DNA of 64,000 nt from Cynocephalus volans. Taxonomy: Eukaryota > Chordata > Mammalia > Dermoptera > Cynocephalidae. The notes beneath the pieces were generated by a model. The model was not told the origin of the DNA. It saw nothing but the letters and a program-made list of their open reading frames with translations, and ran no database searches. Within the stretch, counting starts at the first letter, position 1; every line of letters starts with the position of its first letter. A program made the translations under genes and the position numbers. This document shows positions 44,944 to 58,550 of this stretch, piece by piece. Where the stretch lies: positions 17,769,577 to 17,833,576 of the forward strand of contig NC_084462.1 in assembly GCF_027409185.1 (NCBI RefSeq), read 5' to 3'.

Positions 44944-47299
44944 AATAAGCACTATTTACCAACCCAGGTAACCTAGATATTGGACTTATTAGAAAAAGAC
45001 TTAAAAGCAGCTATTATAATGATGCTCAATTAGGTTAAATATGCTTATAATGAATAAAGACATAGAAAATCCTAGCAGATACACAGAAAATATAAAGAGA
45101 ACCAAATGGAAATCTAAGAACTAAAGCATACAATATCTAAAATACAAAGAGAAAAAAAGAACAAAGAAGAAGATGCAGGCATCTGTGGGGGCAATTTCAA
45201 AAGGCCTAACACACAAGTAACTGGAATCCCACAGGACAGAACAAGGAGAATGGGGCAGAGAATTTTTTTAAAAAGCAGAAAACTTTCCAAATTTGTTGGA
45301 AGACATAAGTTTACAGATTTCAAGAAGCTCCACAAATTCCAAACATGATAAATATGAAGAAAATTTTACCAAGGATATTTAACACAACACACTTCTGAAC
45401 AACCCATGGGTCAAAGAAAAAAATCACACGATTCTGGTCTGACGTGTAAAGAGCTTGGAAGTTGTTACTTCCATCTTAACAAGAAAAAAAAAAAAAAAAA
45501 AAAGAACAAACTGAAAATCAACAACTCTTCTTAGATCCACCAGAGAACTGACGTAATAGGGCAAACTGCTGCCCCAAATGGGAAAGACAGAGAGACAGAC
45601 AGATGAATACAGAGAATCACAGCTTACCAGGAACAGAAGACGTGGTTCGAGCCAGCAACTGACATATTATGTCCACCTTTCGAGAAAAAGTTACAGGCAT
45701 GTTAAAAGACAAAAACCTCCACAAAAAACAAAACAACAACAAAAAACCTAAAGGAACAAAGCAAGCATCAGACCAGATTCAGATATGGCAGAAGTTTTGG
45801 AATGATCAGGTCAGTTATTTAAAATAACTACGATTAATATGCTAAAGGCACTAATGGAAAAGTGGACAACATGCAAGAACAGATGGGTAATGTAAGCAGG
45901 GAGATGGAAACTCTAAGAGAGAATCACCCAGAAATGCTAAAAATCAAGAAAAAAAATCAAAAGAAAGATAATGAAAATCAAATGCAGTACGTAGAGGAGA
46001 AATCTGTAACTTTTAATGCTTATATTAGAAAAGAAAAATGATCCCAAATCATTGACCAAAGGTTCTACCTCAAAGAGTTTAAAAAAGAATAGCAAAGTAA
46101 GAAAGAAGAAAATAATAAAGACATCAATGAAATATAAAACAACCAAGCAATGGAAAAAATTAACAAGACCAAAAGTTAGTTCTTTAAAAAGGTCAACAAA
46201 ATTAATAAACTCCTAGCCAGAGGAATCAAGTAAGAAAAAGAGAAGACAAATATCCAGTATCTGGAGAAAGAAGTACTAGAGATCCTACACCATTAAAAGG
46301 ATATTGAGAATGTTATGAAATACTTTATGCTAACAGACTGGACATCATAGATGAAATGGATAAAATGCTCTAAAAAATTCAATTTACCAAAATGACACAG
46401 TATAAAATCAAAAGATCTGGATAGACCTATATTTATTTTTAAAAATTGAATTTGTTATTAAAAATCTTCCCCAAAGGAAAACTCCAGGCTCAAATGGTTT
46501 CAAGGGTGAATTCTATTAAACACAAAGAAGAAATAACACTAATCTTATGCAAACTTTTTCAGAAAATCAAAGAGGAAGGAATAATTCCAAACTCCTTTTA
46601 TGAGACCAGCAAAATCAAGACTGATAAGGACATTACCAAAAAAGGCAAATTACAGACCAATATCCCTCTTGAACATAGACACAATATCCTTAACAAAACC
46701 TTAGCAAATCTAACTCAACAATATATAACAAGGATGATACATCAAAAAAATAGAAAATGAATACCATTTTAAGGAAGAACAAACACATGAACATTCCAAT
46801 AGATGCAGAAAAAAGCACTTGAAAATATGGCTAAAACTTACGAAACTACAAATTCAAAGGAACCTTCTTAATCTGAAAAACCTACAGCTAACATCATAAT
46901 TAATGGTGAAATGATGATATTTTCACTCTAACATTTGGTATAAAGCGAGGTTGCCCACTTTTACTGCTTCTGGTTAACACTGTGTTGGAGGGTCTTATCA
47001 GTGCAAAAAAGCAAAACAGCAAGTAAACAAACAGAACAAATAAAAGGCATAGGGACTGGAAAGCAAGAAATAAAACTGATTTTGCAGATCACATAATGGT
47101 TTGAATACAAAATCCTTAAGAATCTATTAAAAAACTAACAATAGAACCAGTGAGTTTAGCAAATTCACAAGATACAACGCCGATGTACCAAAATCAAGTG
47201 CAGTTTTATATACTAGCAGTAAACAACTAGAATATAAGGTTTTAAAAAAGCAATTCCATTTACAATAGCACCCAGAAACATAAAATATTTAGAATTTTT

Positions 47300-49490
47300 T
47301 TTGTTTTGCTATAAATTTTCTATTTTGAAATAATTATAGACACATAGGAAGTTGGAAAAATAGTACAGAGAGATCTAGTGTACTTCTAACCCATTTTCCC
47401 CAATGGTCACATCTTACATACTTACAGTACGATATTCAAGCCAGAGAACTAACATTGTACAATGTGTGTGTATAGTTCTATGCACTTCATCACCTATGTC
47501 GATTCATGTAAACACTACCACAATCAAGATACAGAACTGTACCACCACCACAAATGTCTCCCTTGTGTCCCACCACTTTGTAGTCACATGTACCCTCCTT
47601 CCTCCACCATCTGAATCCCTGGCAACCACTAATTTGACTTCCATCTCTATAGTTTATAGTCACTGATGTTTCCTGTTCCTATAGTTTGCTTTCCTAGAAT
47701 GTGCTTGAAAAGGAATCATATGGTATGTAGCCTTTTAAAATCGTTTTTTTTTCACTGAGCATAATGCCCTTGAAATCCACTCAAGTTGTTGAGTGTGTCG
47801 ATAGTTTGTTCCTTTTTACTGCTGAGTAGTATTCCATGATATGGAACAGTCTATTTAATCACTCACTGATCTAGAGACATTTTGGTAGTTTTCATATTTT
47901 AGCTATCACAAACAAAGCTGCTATCAACATTCATGTATAGGTTTTGTGTGAACATAAGTTTTCATTTCTCTGGGATAAATGCCCAGGAGTGTGATTGCTA
48001 GGTCATATGATAAATGTATACTTAGTTTTTTAAAGAAACTGCCAAAGTGTTTTCCAGAATGGTTGTACCACTTTATATTCCCACCAGTGATGAATGAGAA
48101 ATCCAGTTTCTCAGTATTCTAACCAGCATTTGGTATTTCCACTCTTTTTTATTTTATTTGTTCTAATAGCTATGTAGTGATATCTCAAGGTGGTCTTAAT
48201 TTGCATTTCCCTTAATTTGTAATAACCCAATGGCTAGTGATGTTGAATATCTTTTCATGAGCTTATTTGCCATCTGTGCATTCTCTCTGGTGAAATCTCT
48301 TCATATCTTTTGCTCACATTCTATTTGGGCTGTTTTAGAACCACTGAGTACTGTTTTAAGTATGGTTTTGAGAGTTCTTTATGTATTGTAGATATGAGTG
48401 CTTTGTCAGACATGTGGTTGGTAAATATTTTCTCCGTCTGTAGCTTGTCTTTTCATCCTCTTAATAGGATCTTTTGCAGTGCAAAAGTTTCACATTTGGT
48501 GCAACCAAAATTACTGTTTTTCAAAACTGATTTTTTTTTTAAGGATTACACTTTATTCATAATGTATAAGAACTCTTCACCAAGTTCTAGGTCCCAAGGA
48601 GTTTCTTCTCATAGTTTTAGAGTTTTACATTTTATATTTAAATCTGTAATTCAGTTTGAGTTAACTATTGTATAAGGCTTAAGATTTAGGTCAAGGTTCA
48701 GTTTTTCTTGCCTGCAGATATCTGATTGCTCCAGCACCATTTATTGAAAAGGCTATCCTTCCTTCATTAAATTGCTCTTTCCTCTTTGTCAAAAATCAGT
48801 TGACATTCTTGTGTGGAACTATCTATGAATCTGTTTCACTGACCCATGTGTCTATCCCTTTGCTAAAGTTTTGAATACTTTATGCATATAATAAGTCTTA
48901 AAGTCATACAGAGTGATTCCTCCTGCTTTATTTTTCCTTTTCAAAATTTTTGGGCTATTCCAGTGCTTTTCCAGATAACTTTTAGAATAACCACATCTAT
49001 GTTTACAAAAGATAGTCCTGAGATTTTGATAGAAATTGTGTTAAACCTGTATTTCAATTTGGGCGAGAATTGACAACTTTACAATGTTCAGTCTTCCAAT
49101 CCATGAACACAATATGTCTCTGCATTTGTTTAGATCTTCTCTGATTTCTTTAATGAATGTCTTATAGCTTTTATCATACAAGTCCTGCATACGTTTTGCT
49201 AAGTTTACACCAAAGTATTTCATTTTTTAAGAGACTATTAATAGTATCATATTTTAAATTTCTCCTTCTATGTGTTTGTTACAGTATATAGAAATAAAAT
49301 GTATTTTTTGTGTATTGATCTTGTACCTTGTAACCTTGCCAATAAGCTGACTTACTAGTTCTATGACTTTTTGGTGTAGATTCCTTGGGATTTTCCATGT
49401 CATCTGCTAACAGGAACAGTTTTATTTCTTATTTTCTGATTTGTATGTCTTATATTCCTTTTTCTTATCTTATTCCATTGGCTAAAACAG
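47300..49490 (-). mobile_element. Antisense L1 inserted into the sense L1
   Basis: It starts with a T run ('gaattttttttgttttgct'), then the reverse complement of an L1 3' UTR, and ORF2 sequence further on. The minus-strand frame 49041-49223 reads MKYFGVNLAKRMQDLYDKSY ... EIREDLNKCRDILCSWIGRL ..., a clear L1 ORF2 C-terminal region. The sense L1 text resumes at about 49,500 where it broke off at about 47,295. The flanks 'tagaattttttt' and 'agaaattcttttttt' may be a diverged target duplication. Confidence 0.85.
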
Positions 49491-50137
49491 AAATTCTTTT
49501 TTTAAAATGTGAAAAACCTCTTCATTAAAAACTGTAGACCACTTGTGCAAAAAATTCAAGACCTAAATAATTGAAGAGATATATTTTGTTCATGAGTTGA
49601 AATATTCAATATTGTTAAGACATCAATTCTTCCTAAATTGATCTGTAGACTCAAAACAATCCCAAGCAAAATTCCAGCAAGGAAATTTTTGGGAGAAGTT
49701 GACAAGTTTGTTTCAAAAAGTATTTTAAACAACACAGAATAACAAATGATTTTATAAAACAAGAACAAAGTTTTTACAATGCCGCATTTCAAGACTTGCT
49801 ATAAAGTGATAGTAGAGTTTTGTACTGGCAAAAGAAAAAATATACAGATCAACTGAATAGAAATGAGAGTCCAGAAATAGGGCCACATATATATGGCCAA
49901 CTGATTTTTGAAAAGTTGTCAAGGCAGCTCAATGCGGAAAGGGAAGACTTTCAACAAATGATGCTGAAAGAACTGGTGATCTGTATGGATAAACAACAAC
50001 AACAATACAAAAACAAACAAAAAAAGAAATCCCATTGACCCTAACCAAATCATATACAAAACTAACTCAAAATGGATACAGATCTAAATGTAAAAACCAA
50101 AACCAAAAGCCTTTAAAAAAAAAAAAAACAGGAGAAA

Positions 50138-50315
50138 GGCCAGCCCATGGCTCACTCGGGAGAGTGTGGTGCTGATAACACCAAGGCCATAGGTTTGGAT
50201 CCCTATATAGGGATGGCCGGTTAGCTCACTGGGTGAGCGTGGTGCTGACAACACCAAGTCAAGGGTTACGATCCCCTTACTGGTCATCTTCTAGAAAAAA
50301 AAACCAAAAAAAACC
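50138..50315 (+). mobile_element. t-SINE, full dimer
   Basis: GGCCAGCCCATGGCTCACTC ... GGATGGCCGGTTAGCTCAC ... GATCCCCTTACTGGTCATC, then an A-rich tail with CC interruptions. The duplication aaaaaaacaggagaaa occurs at about 50122-50137 and 50316-50331. It is inserted in the sense L1. Confidence 0.93.
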
Positions 50316-50363
50316 AAAAAAACAGGAGAAAATGTTTGTGAAGTTGGGTTAGTAAAAGATTTC

Positions 50364-50930
50364 TGTGCTGTCAGAATTCTAAGATGAGCCTCGATGACAC
50401 ATGTTCTTGCTCAATTTCTTCCCCTTGAATCTGGGAGGAGCCTGCAAATATGATGGGGCATCACTCCAGCAATTAGGTTACTTTAGGCTAATCAAAAGGG
50501 AGGTGACTTTGGTGGGCCTGATCTAATCAGACATGCCTTTTAAAAGAGGTGCCCTTCTGCTGGCTTGGAAGAAAGCAAACAGCCATGTTATGAAAGGAGG
50601 GAGCCAAATGGCAAGGAACTGAGGCAGCCCCTTGGAGCTGAGAGTGGTCCCTGGCTGACAGCTAACAGGGAAATGAGGATGTCAGTTGTACAACTGCAAG
50701 GAAATCAATTTTGCCAATAACCAGTGAACTAGGAAAACAACCGCAAGCCTTAGTTGAGACTGCAGCCCCAAATGACATGATTTCAGCCTGGTGAAACCCC
50801 TGAGTGGACAACCCAGCAAACTCCAAGTACCCAGGCTTCTGACACATATACACTGTGAGATAATACATGTGTATTGTTTTAAGTCGCTACATTGTGGTAA
50901 TCTATTATCCAGCAACAAAAAACTTAATTA
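50364..50930 (+). mobile_element. MLT1-type MaLR solo LTR inside the sense L1
   Basis: The body has 'ggaggtgactttggtgggcctgatctaatcag', 'tgatttcagcctggtgaaacc', 'tgtgagataatacatgtgtattgttttaagtcgctac' and 'attgtggtaatc'. The duplication atttc lies at 50359-50363 and 50931-50935. L1 sequence continues on both sides ('gtaaaagatttc' and 'ttagggcaaaaaacatgaaacataaaagaaaa'). Confidence 0.75.
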
Positions 50931-50974
50931 ATTTCTTAGGGCAAAAAACATGAAACATAAAAGAAAATGTCATC

Positions 50975-51045
50975 TTCACTTGTATATCCTCAGCCCCAGA
51001 AGTCTTCTGCACTTCATAGGTACTGAATGCTTGCTGAGTAAAGTC
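50975..51045 (+). repeat. L2 3' end fragment
   Basis: 'cttgtatatcctcagcccc' and 'tcataggtactgaatgcttgctgag' resemble the conserved L2 3' terminus. Confidence 0.5.
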
Positions 51046-51569
51046 AGGTTTTTCTTTCAAAGCTAATTCCTCTCATGCTAGCTTAAACATTTTTTCCTTT
51101 AATAGCTTAGTGATTTCCTGACTTCTGTTCACTGTCTAGGACCTACTAGAAAAGCTTGCCTCCACATCAGAATAGCAATAAGAAGGAATGATTCTTCCCT
51201 CCCTCTTACAAATGGAGCTGCCTGATTAACATGGAACATAAGCACTAAAAACCTAATAAATGTCTGAAAAATCACTTGCTTAGGCATTAGTCATTAGCTA
51301 AGTCAAAACAAATGGGATGAGTCAGCATCTGGTTTCTTCAGGCTCTTTATGGAAAGCCCCTGTATTTTTACTACCCTATTTTCAAATAAAACAAAGACAA
51401 AAAACTCATCATTTCCTAAACTATCAATAATTATCATATTAGAAAGAAAAACTGAGAGCATTTTTAAAAACCAAGAATATACAAGCATGTATCTAGTTAG
51501 CCATCCAAGAGATAACACTGTCATAGCCACATGGCCTCTGGAAAGCTCCACCCTACTCTCCTAAGTCAA

Positions 51570-51690
51570 AGAGGGTGAAAACGACAAACAACGTCTCAGC
51601 ATTATTAGGAAAATAGTTTTGACCTTGCAGAACCCTTGAAAAGGTCTCAGGGACGCCCAGACCACACCTAGAGAACCACTGCCCTAGAGA
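51570..51690. mobile_element. hAT-Charlie-like fragment
   Basis: 'aatagttttgaccttgcagaacccttgaaaaggtctcaggga' followed by 'ccacacctagagaaccactg' is the antisense end of the same kind of hAT element as at 2205-2640. Confidence 0.5.
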
Positions 51691-51910
51691 CTGGTATGTG
51701 TGTACCAGAATGCCCCTAGCAGTAGGGTCCTGATAACTCAAAGCTGGAAGCAACTAATATCCACCTCTAGTTTAATCGATAGTAATTTGCAGTCTATTCA
51801 TATAATAGAATACCAGAGAAGAATGAATATGAGAGGATGACAAACATGTGCATCAACACGAATCTCAAATATATTGTTGAACTAAAGAAACAAGTCATAG
51901 TAAAATTTCT

Positions 51911-52072
51911 TTCTTTTTTTTTTGACCGGTAAGGGGATCTCAACCCTTGGCTTGGTGTCGTCCGCACCACGCTCAGCTAGTGAGTGCACCAGCCATCCCT
52001 ATATAGGATCCGAACCCGCGGCCTTGGTGCTACCAGCACCGCACTCTCCCAAGTGAGCCACTGGGCCGGCCC
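51911..52072 (-). mobile_element. t-SINE, full dimer
   Basis: On the minus strand: GGGCCGGCCCAGTGGCTCAC ... GGATGGCTGGTGCACTCAC ... GATCCCCTTACCGGTC, then the A tail. A perfect 15-bp duplication catagtaaaatttct lies at 51896-51910 and 52073-52087. Confidence 0.94.
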
Positions 52073-52149
52073 CATAGTAAAATTTCTACTCTATTTTTTA
52101 TTTACATGAAGTTAAAAAACAGGCAGAACTAAAAATAATGATAGTTATA

Positions 52150-52330
52150 AAAACTAATACATAAATAGTGCTTACTGTGTGCTAGACACTGTTCTAAGTG
52201 CCTTACATATATTAACTCAATTAATCCTCACAGTAATACTTAAGGTAGGTATTACTGTTATCCCCATTTCACAGATGATAAAACTGAGACATACAGGGGT
52301 TAAGTAACTTGCCTAAGTGGCAAGTTATAT
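52150..52330 (-). repeat. MIR SINE fragment, antisense
   Basis: 'actgtgtgctagacactgttctaagtgcc', 'ttaactcaattaatcctcacagtaa' and 'ccccatttcacagatgataaaactgag', followed by 'taagtaacttgcctaag', is a well-preserved antisense MIR. Confidence 0.85.
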
Positions 52331-53526
52331 GGTTCCATAATTTACTGTTTAGGGATATGTAGGTGGTAAAAATACAAGTAAAAGAAAAGGAATAATTAGC
52401 CAAAAATCAGAACAGTGGTTATATAGGGGTGGTGGTAGTGGTGCACACAAAGATTTATAAGTTATTGTTGATGTTCTTAATCTGTGTTGTAGGTACAGGT
52501 ATGTTTGGTTTATTGTTTTTTAAACTGTGCATGCACGTTTTAAGTCTCTGTTCTGTAGTCATATAGGACATGAGAAATATTTATATATTTCACACTTTTA
52601 AAAGAGTAGGGGAGAAAAAAAACCACAATGAAGGGCATTAAAAAACAACCCTTAAGCAGGCAACTCCCTACAAGTGGTTTTTCAGATATGTGCAGATCTC
52701 ATTAAATATGAGCATTCACCTCTTTTTTCAAAGCCCCACACTCAGCTGAGGGTCGTTCAGACAAGGCTGTGCTCTTTGCCTCCTGCCACACAGACTGCTC
52801 AGGCTAGAAGCAACCAGTGGCTTTGTCATCTGACTAAGAACACACAAAAATGACATGGATACTCAATTTAAAAAGTATTTTTAAAAAACATAAAAATACC
52901 TGGTACCTCAAGGTTGAGGAACTAAAAGTCAAAAAGATCAAAGACCTTTGTTCACAATATATAAATTGTATACATGGCTGGAAAAAAAAAAGCACTGTGT
53001 GTTTAGGTACTTGTGTTTGCTGACCATCACTCTGCTCTGTTCTTTCCTATTTACCCATGTCTCTGCCTTGGGGAAGAAGTAGAGAATGTCGAAAGATAAT
53101 TAAAAAGACATTAAATTATGAATTATTCAGGATTCCAAGTAGGAGAGAGATCACTTTTACCAAAATTAATTACTCAGGCTTACTTCTAAATAGTGCTGCC
53201 TTTTCTAAGTCCATACACCTTCTGTTTTCTATACATCACTGAGTTAATCCAAACATTTTATCAGCACACCAGTGGAACACCAGGTCAGAGGTTCTGAATA
53301 AGCTTATCACTAAGTGCCAGGTAAACCAAAGTAACCAATCCCATCAGTCTTTCCCAGACACAACGGGAAACTCTTGAGAGCTTAAAATGCTCTTCCACCC
53401 ATCAAGTCAACACTGTGCTTTTACTTACTTCTGGGCACAGCTTATTCTTTATGCCTAAGACATATCTATGGCATAATGTCAAATCAGTGAAGTCTCTGAG
53501 GGGCACCACAGCAGAGCCCATGAAGG

Positions 53527-53786
<260 letters not shown>

Positions 53787-54339
53787 TCCCTTTAAGTCTT
53801 CCCAACCCCCTCCAAATCCATCTTCATTTCCTTCTACAGGCAGCTTATCCAGGGAGCTAAGTTTAGCTACCAGCATTTCTAATCTTTCCTCCAGGGTCAT
53901 GATTGAGTTCCCCACTGCTGGGGACTGTCCCAGCTGCAAGGCTTTACAAAAGCACTGGACACTTGCATTGCTACAAGAGTCAAGCGACATGCTGAAGACA
54001 CATCAAATCCTTACAACAGTTTGGTTTCTTTTTTGGGGAAAGGGGACCTCTTCTGACTGGAATCTTCCTTGCTCCAGAATGTTCTATCCTACACAGTCTC
54101 AACACAGTCTGCCTGGTATGAGTCCTCATAGTTCATGACTCATTTTGGGATAGCTTGTTGTTTTAGATTCAAAACAATAAAATTTAAATGGAGTCATGAA
54201 CACAGCACATACCTCACAAAAACCAGTTTCCTATACCACCTGGATCTTAATTGTGGGGATCCTTTTATAAAATCTATACTTATAGAAGAAAAAAAAGTGG
54301 CCACTTTATTTAAGTCACTATGAGCAACAATCAGCACAA

Positions 54340-54505
54340 AAATCCACAGGAAGTTCATACCCCAGCTCTGGCACTTCACTGTGGATGGCAGACCATCTCT
54401 CTGAGCCTCAGTTTCCTTTTGTATAAAGTCAGAACTCAGAGTTGTCTTCAGGCTGAGAATGCATGAATGATACAGGGTAGGCACTCAAATGGTAACTAAT
54501 TATTT
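54340..54505 (+). repeat. MIR SINE fragment
   Basis: 'ccccagctctggcacttca', 'ctgagcctcagtttccttttgt' and 'gggtaggcactcaaatggt' are the sense MIR core and tail. Confidence 0.7.
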
Positions 54506-55499
54506 TACTGAAGCCAGACATCTTTGCTACACATGATTCCAGGGATGGCTGACCAGATGACAGGATTTGAGATATTACAGAAGGAAAGTAAAATAAGGAA
54601 GGAAACCCAAACTTTTTTTTTAACCTGATGTTATTCAGGTCAAATGGAAGAGAAAGTTTAAAGAGCTATGTCCTCCTCCATAGCTATCAGAACTTACTGT
54701 ATTATCCTCCAGAATTATTACTATTTTATCTATTTAATTTCTACGGATAGAAACAATTCCCATTTTACAGAGGGCATATTTCCAAAACCAGCCTCTCAGC
54801 CCTAACTCAAATAAAATTTTACTTGATTTACAATTTGCAGGTATTGGTTCTTCTTTGAATTTGCTAAAAAAAAAAAAGGGGGGGGGGGCTACCAGAAAAC
54901 AAAAAGACCATTAGCAAGCACTATTGCAATAAAAAAGTAAAGAGATGGCAACTGAAAATATTGCATTCATTCTTTTGATAGTGGTTAGTGCCAAACACCT
55001 CTTTAATCACTACTTAAAACTCAGCTCCCAACCGGTCCACCTGTTCCCATCTGCCATATCAACAACATGCCAGAACTTAAGAGAATCATGTAGAATGCCC
55101 CCTGGCTGCCCCCCAGTCTAACCAACACTACAGCCAGACCATCACTTACGTATCTCACAGACATTCACAGACAACACTTTCAGAGATGCTGTGGCTAGAT
55201 CCTTATTCCTCACCACAATTATTATCTCCACCTCCAGTCCCTCAATAGAAAAGGTAAAGCAGTGGAGAAATCTGTGAAATCAAGACATGCCAGAGATATT
55301 GATTCAAAACACCCCAAAACTCTGACACTGAGGTTGAAGAGGTTATCACAGGTTTCATTTCTAGGAGAAGTGATAAGGGCTTAGCATTATGCCCTGCTCA
55401 TAAATGGCCAATGGCTATCTGATTTATGATGACTATCTAATTTATGAAAGATCACAAATAGGGAATGAGGCTGGATCAGCACAGTCCATCACTCAGCTG

Positions 55500-55695
55500 G
55501 ATGATAACACCAGTAACAGTTACTAGGTGCCAGGTATTGTGTGACTGTGCACTTGACATATATTATCTCATCTAATCCAGACTAGTACAATGATTTCCAT
55601 TTCCTTAGCTGAAGAAACAAAAGCTTAGAAGTTAACTTGACCAAGGTCAAAGAAGCTATTTAACTCCAAAGTCCAAACCCTTAACCACTCTGTGT
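55500..55695 (-). repeat. MIR SINE fragment, antisense
   Basis: 'actaggtgccaggtattgtg', 'atatattatctcatctaatcc' and 'cttagctgaagaaacaaaagc', followed by 'cttgaccaaggtcaaagaagc', is antisense MIR. Confidence 0.75.
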
Positions 55696-58084
55696 GCAGG
55701 GCTTGAGAGATGAGTAGTGAACTGTTGACTTCAAAAGACTATATTCCAAGCTTTCTTTTAGTAGTTAGGTCCAATTGCATTTCCTAAAAATTTAATTAAA
55801 AAATCTGAACAAGGACAGTAATGCCATTCCTGATAAGACATGAATGTAGTGGAGACGGAGCACAGAGATGGAAGACAATGAGAGGATAAATCATTTGGAA
55901 ATCACCTCCACTCAATGGTGGAGGAGTGCCAAAGGGAAGGGGTCACAGCGCCCTCCAGCTGGATGTTTACCAGGCCTTCTCCTCCCCCGCCACAGGCTGA
56001 ACAAAAGGGAAAGCAAAGTGCTCAAAGTAGCCTTCTGTCTGCCAAACACTGAGTCATCCACAGTGCTCAGCAGCTTGGCTCTCTGAAGCAAGAAGAGGCA
56101 AGCTCTGCTCATGGAACCCTTGTGCTGTGGCCGGCTGCGAGAAGGGGCCAGAGGCAGGGATGCCCCAGACACTCAAGCCAGGGCCCTCCCTCTCCTCACA
56201 AAGAACCCTTGTGCTGTCCCTTGTGGCTATGAGATGCCTAACAGGCCTGTAGGCCACAGGACCACTGACTCAGCACACCCATCCCCTACACCAGTACTCT
56301 GAACTTGTACTGCAAAAGATCAGAGAACTCCTTACTGGCCTCTGACCAGAGACTGACAGCCTCAGTTGTCTTCCTCTCTCCTCTCAAAATCATTTCTCAA
56401 ATTTTCTGCTGACAAGAGGAGGAGGATTTCATAAGAGAATCCTCCTTCCCAAACACACACACACACACAGAGTGGTATAAATAGCAAAGGTAATTCATAG
56501 GAGAAACTCATGTCCCCATGATCTACAAGAGGAATCGTGTGAAATTCAGACACAAAACGACCTTCTTGCGGCATGAATGCCAGCATGCACTCGCCACAGT
56601 TTATTTGCTTCATCTGGCAGGGAACACTCAGAGTTCCAGCACAGGTAGCCCACAAAGGAGTTCTTCCTTTGGCCTTGCCAACTGTCTGAGTAAATGCCTT
56701 GTCTGAAAAAGCTACCCAAACTCTCTCAACCCTGGCAACAGCACTGTTCTGTGAGTGAGGATGAAGCTCTGATACATGTGTACTAAGCAGTATTTCAACT
56801 CGAAATGGCACTACAATCTAAAGCTAGGTCAAAACAAAAAAGAATTATTTCAAGGTCTAAAATATCCGAACAGAGCTGCAATAAAAATTTTTACATTTCC
56901 TAATAATAGGCAGAAAAAAGAAGATTCTTGACACAGGCATCTTCTGGTACCTGTGTGTATTGTTTATTACTATTGTTTATTATTGGATCATGCCATCGTA
57001 CTTCAAAATTTGGTACTTTCACAATTGCTCTTAATTAACCTAAAAAAAAGTTCATTTTAGTTAACCTCAGTCTTAAATAAAAATTACCTTATAAAACAAA
57101 TCAGGCTGAACAAAATGATCTTTACTTAATTAGGTCCTGATTTGTTACCACAGGAGACAACTTCAATACAAGAACAGCCTGACAAAAATCATCTATGGAA
57201 GTAATGTGCAGTTCAAGGCAGAAAATGAAAGTCTTAATAAAATTACTTCTGTGAAACTGATTTGCTAAGCAATTTAGAAATCAAACCTCAATCAGTAACC
57301 AAGCTTCCTGATCAATTCCCTGCCTCTTTTAAAATTTTTTTGCATTAGAAAATGGGATGTAAAATAAATATCCAATCAGCTCTCTTCCTTCCAGAACTGG
57401 TGCCAGCCACGCAAGCACTTGGAACTTGGACCTTTGCAAGCAAAGTGTCCACCTACAGGAGTAGGTGGAACAGCCCATCCATGGAACAGCCTATGAATGC
57501 GCACACACTGAATTCAGGCTGCTTTTGGGGTGCCTCCTTAGAACAACATTAGGGATTTGTTCAGGAACAGAGCCAAACAAAACGTAAGCCACCCACAGCC
57601 TGAGCAGCAGGAACCTCTTGAACAAAGGTGACATTTGAAAGGTGTCAATAAATCACTTCTGAAAGCAATATGTTTTCCATCTTCTCAGAGAATTTTGCTT
57701 GATATTTCTGAAATTCTTTTAAGCTCAGTAAATAAAAGTGAATTGTAGGGTTATTTCACACAATTTTGTTCCTTAAGGCTCAGTTATTAGCTGGTCAGGG
57801 AGAAAGGGAGAAAGATCAATATTGTGGAGGAGACTTTGCTGTTTGGTTCACTATTCACTGACTTCATAATGCTAAACTAAGTTTACTTGGATAGAAATTC
57901 ATTCTTTTCCAAAAACTGACTTTTACTAAAATGATCAAACTCACCATCATTAACAGATCCTGACTCTTATATAATGCTGGATAAAAAGGAAACAGGGGGA
58001 GAAAAATAAAATATTATTTATTGTAAAAATCACCCTAAAAAGAACAAAACTTCAGCTCTCTTACAATCACCACTAATATTTATC

Positions 58085-58550
58085 ATTCCTTTTAAAAAGC
58101 TGCATAAGAATATTCATAGCAGCATTATCTTTAGTAGCCAAAAAAGGAAAGAACACAAACGTCCATCATACAATTGCTGAATAGATAAAATACAATGTGG
58201 TTTATCTATAAAACAGGATACTATTCAGAAATAAAAATGAACGAAATCCTGGTAGATGATGAATTTTACAATATCAGTGAGCCTCAAACACATTATGCTT
58301 AGTGAAAGAAGCCAGACACAAAAGGGCCACATATAGTGTGATTCCATTTATGGGTAATACCCAGAAAATGTACAGAGACAGAAAGTGGATGCAGGTTTGC
58401 CTGGGGCTGGGAGCCGGGGTTAAGTGTAAATGGGCAGGGGGGATCTCACTGTGATGATGGAAATGTTTTAAAACTGGTTTATGGTGATGGATATACAAGT
58501 TGGTAAACTTACTAAAACTCATTGACTTGTACACTTTTAAAGAACTGCAT
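58085..58550 (+). mobile_element. L1 3' end fragment (L1M type), sense
   Basis: 'cagcattatctttagtagcc', 'aaacaggatactattcagaaataaaaatgaacgaaat', 'attatgcttagtgaaagaagccagac' and the long 3' UTR text ('tggtaaacttactaaaactc') are sense old-L1 3' sequence. Confidence 0.8.

Larger units (their letters stand above)
44740..50972 (+). mobile_element. L1 (L1M-type) LINE, sense, multiply interrupted
   Basis: The order is L1 5' sequence ('ggccaggatacaatcccaaatc'), an ORF1-like tract ('ggaatgatcaggtcagttatttaaaataac', 'acatgcaagaacagatgggtaatg'), ORF2 endonuclease/RT remnants from about 46,140, and an RT-like frame at 46446-46760 (FPKGKLQAQMVSRVN, LCKLFQKIKEEGIIPNSFYE, ILNKTLANLTQQYI). It ends in the ORF2 C-terminal region at 49,500-50,135 and 50,332-50,363, resuming at 50,936. 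It is interrupted by t-SINEs, an antisense L1 and a MaLR LTR. All ORFs are broken. Confidence 0.85.

Noticed and set aside
46446-46760. 104-residue frame with reverse-transcriptase similarity as a gene
   Set aside because: It is a remnant of L1 ORF2 inside a multiply broken LINE, without an intact catalytic domain.
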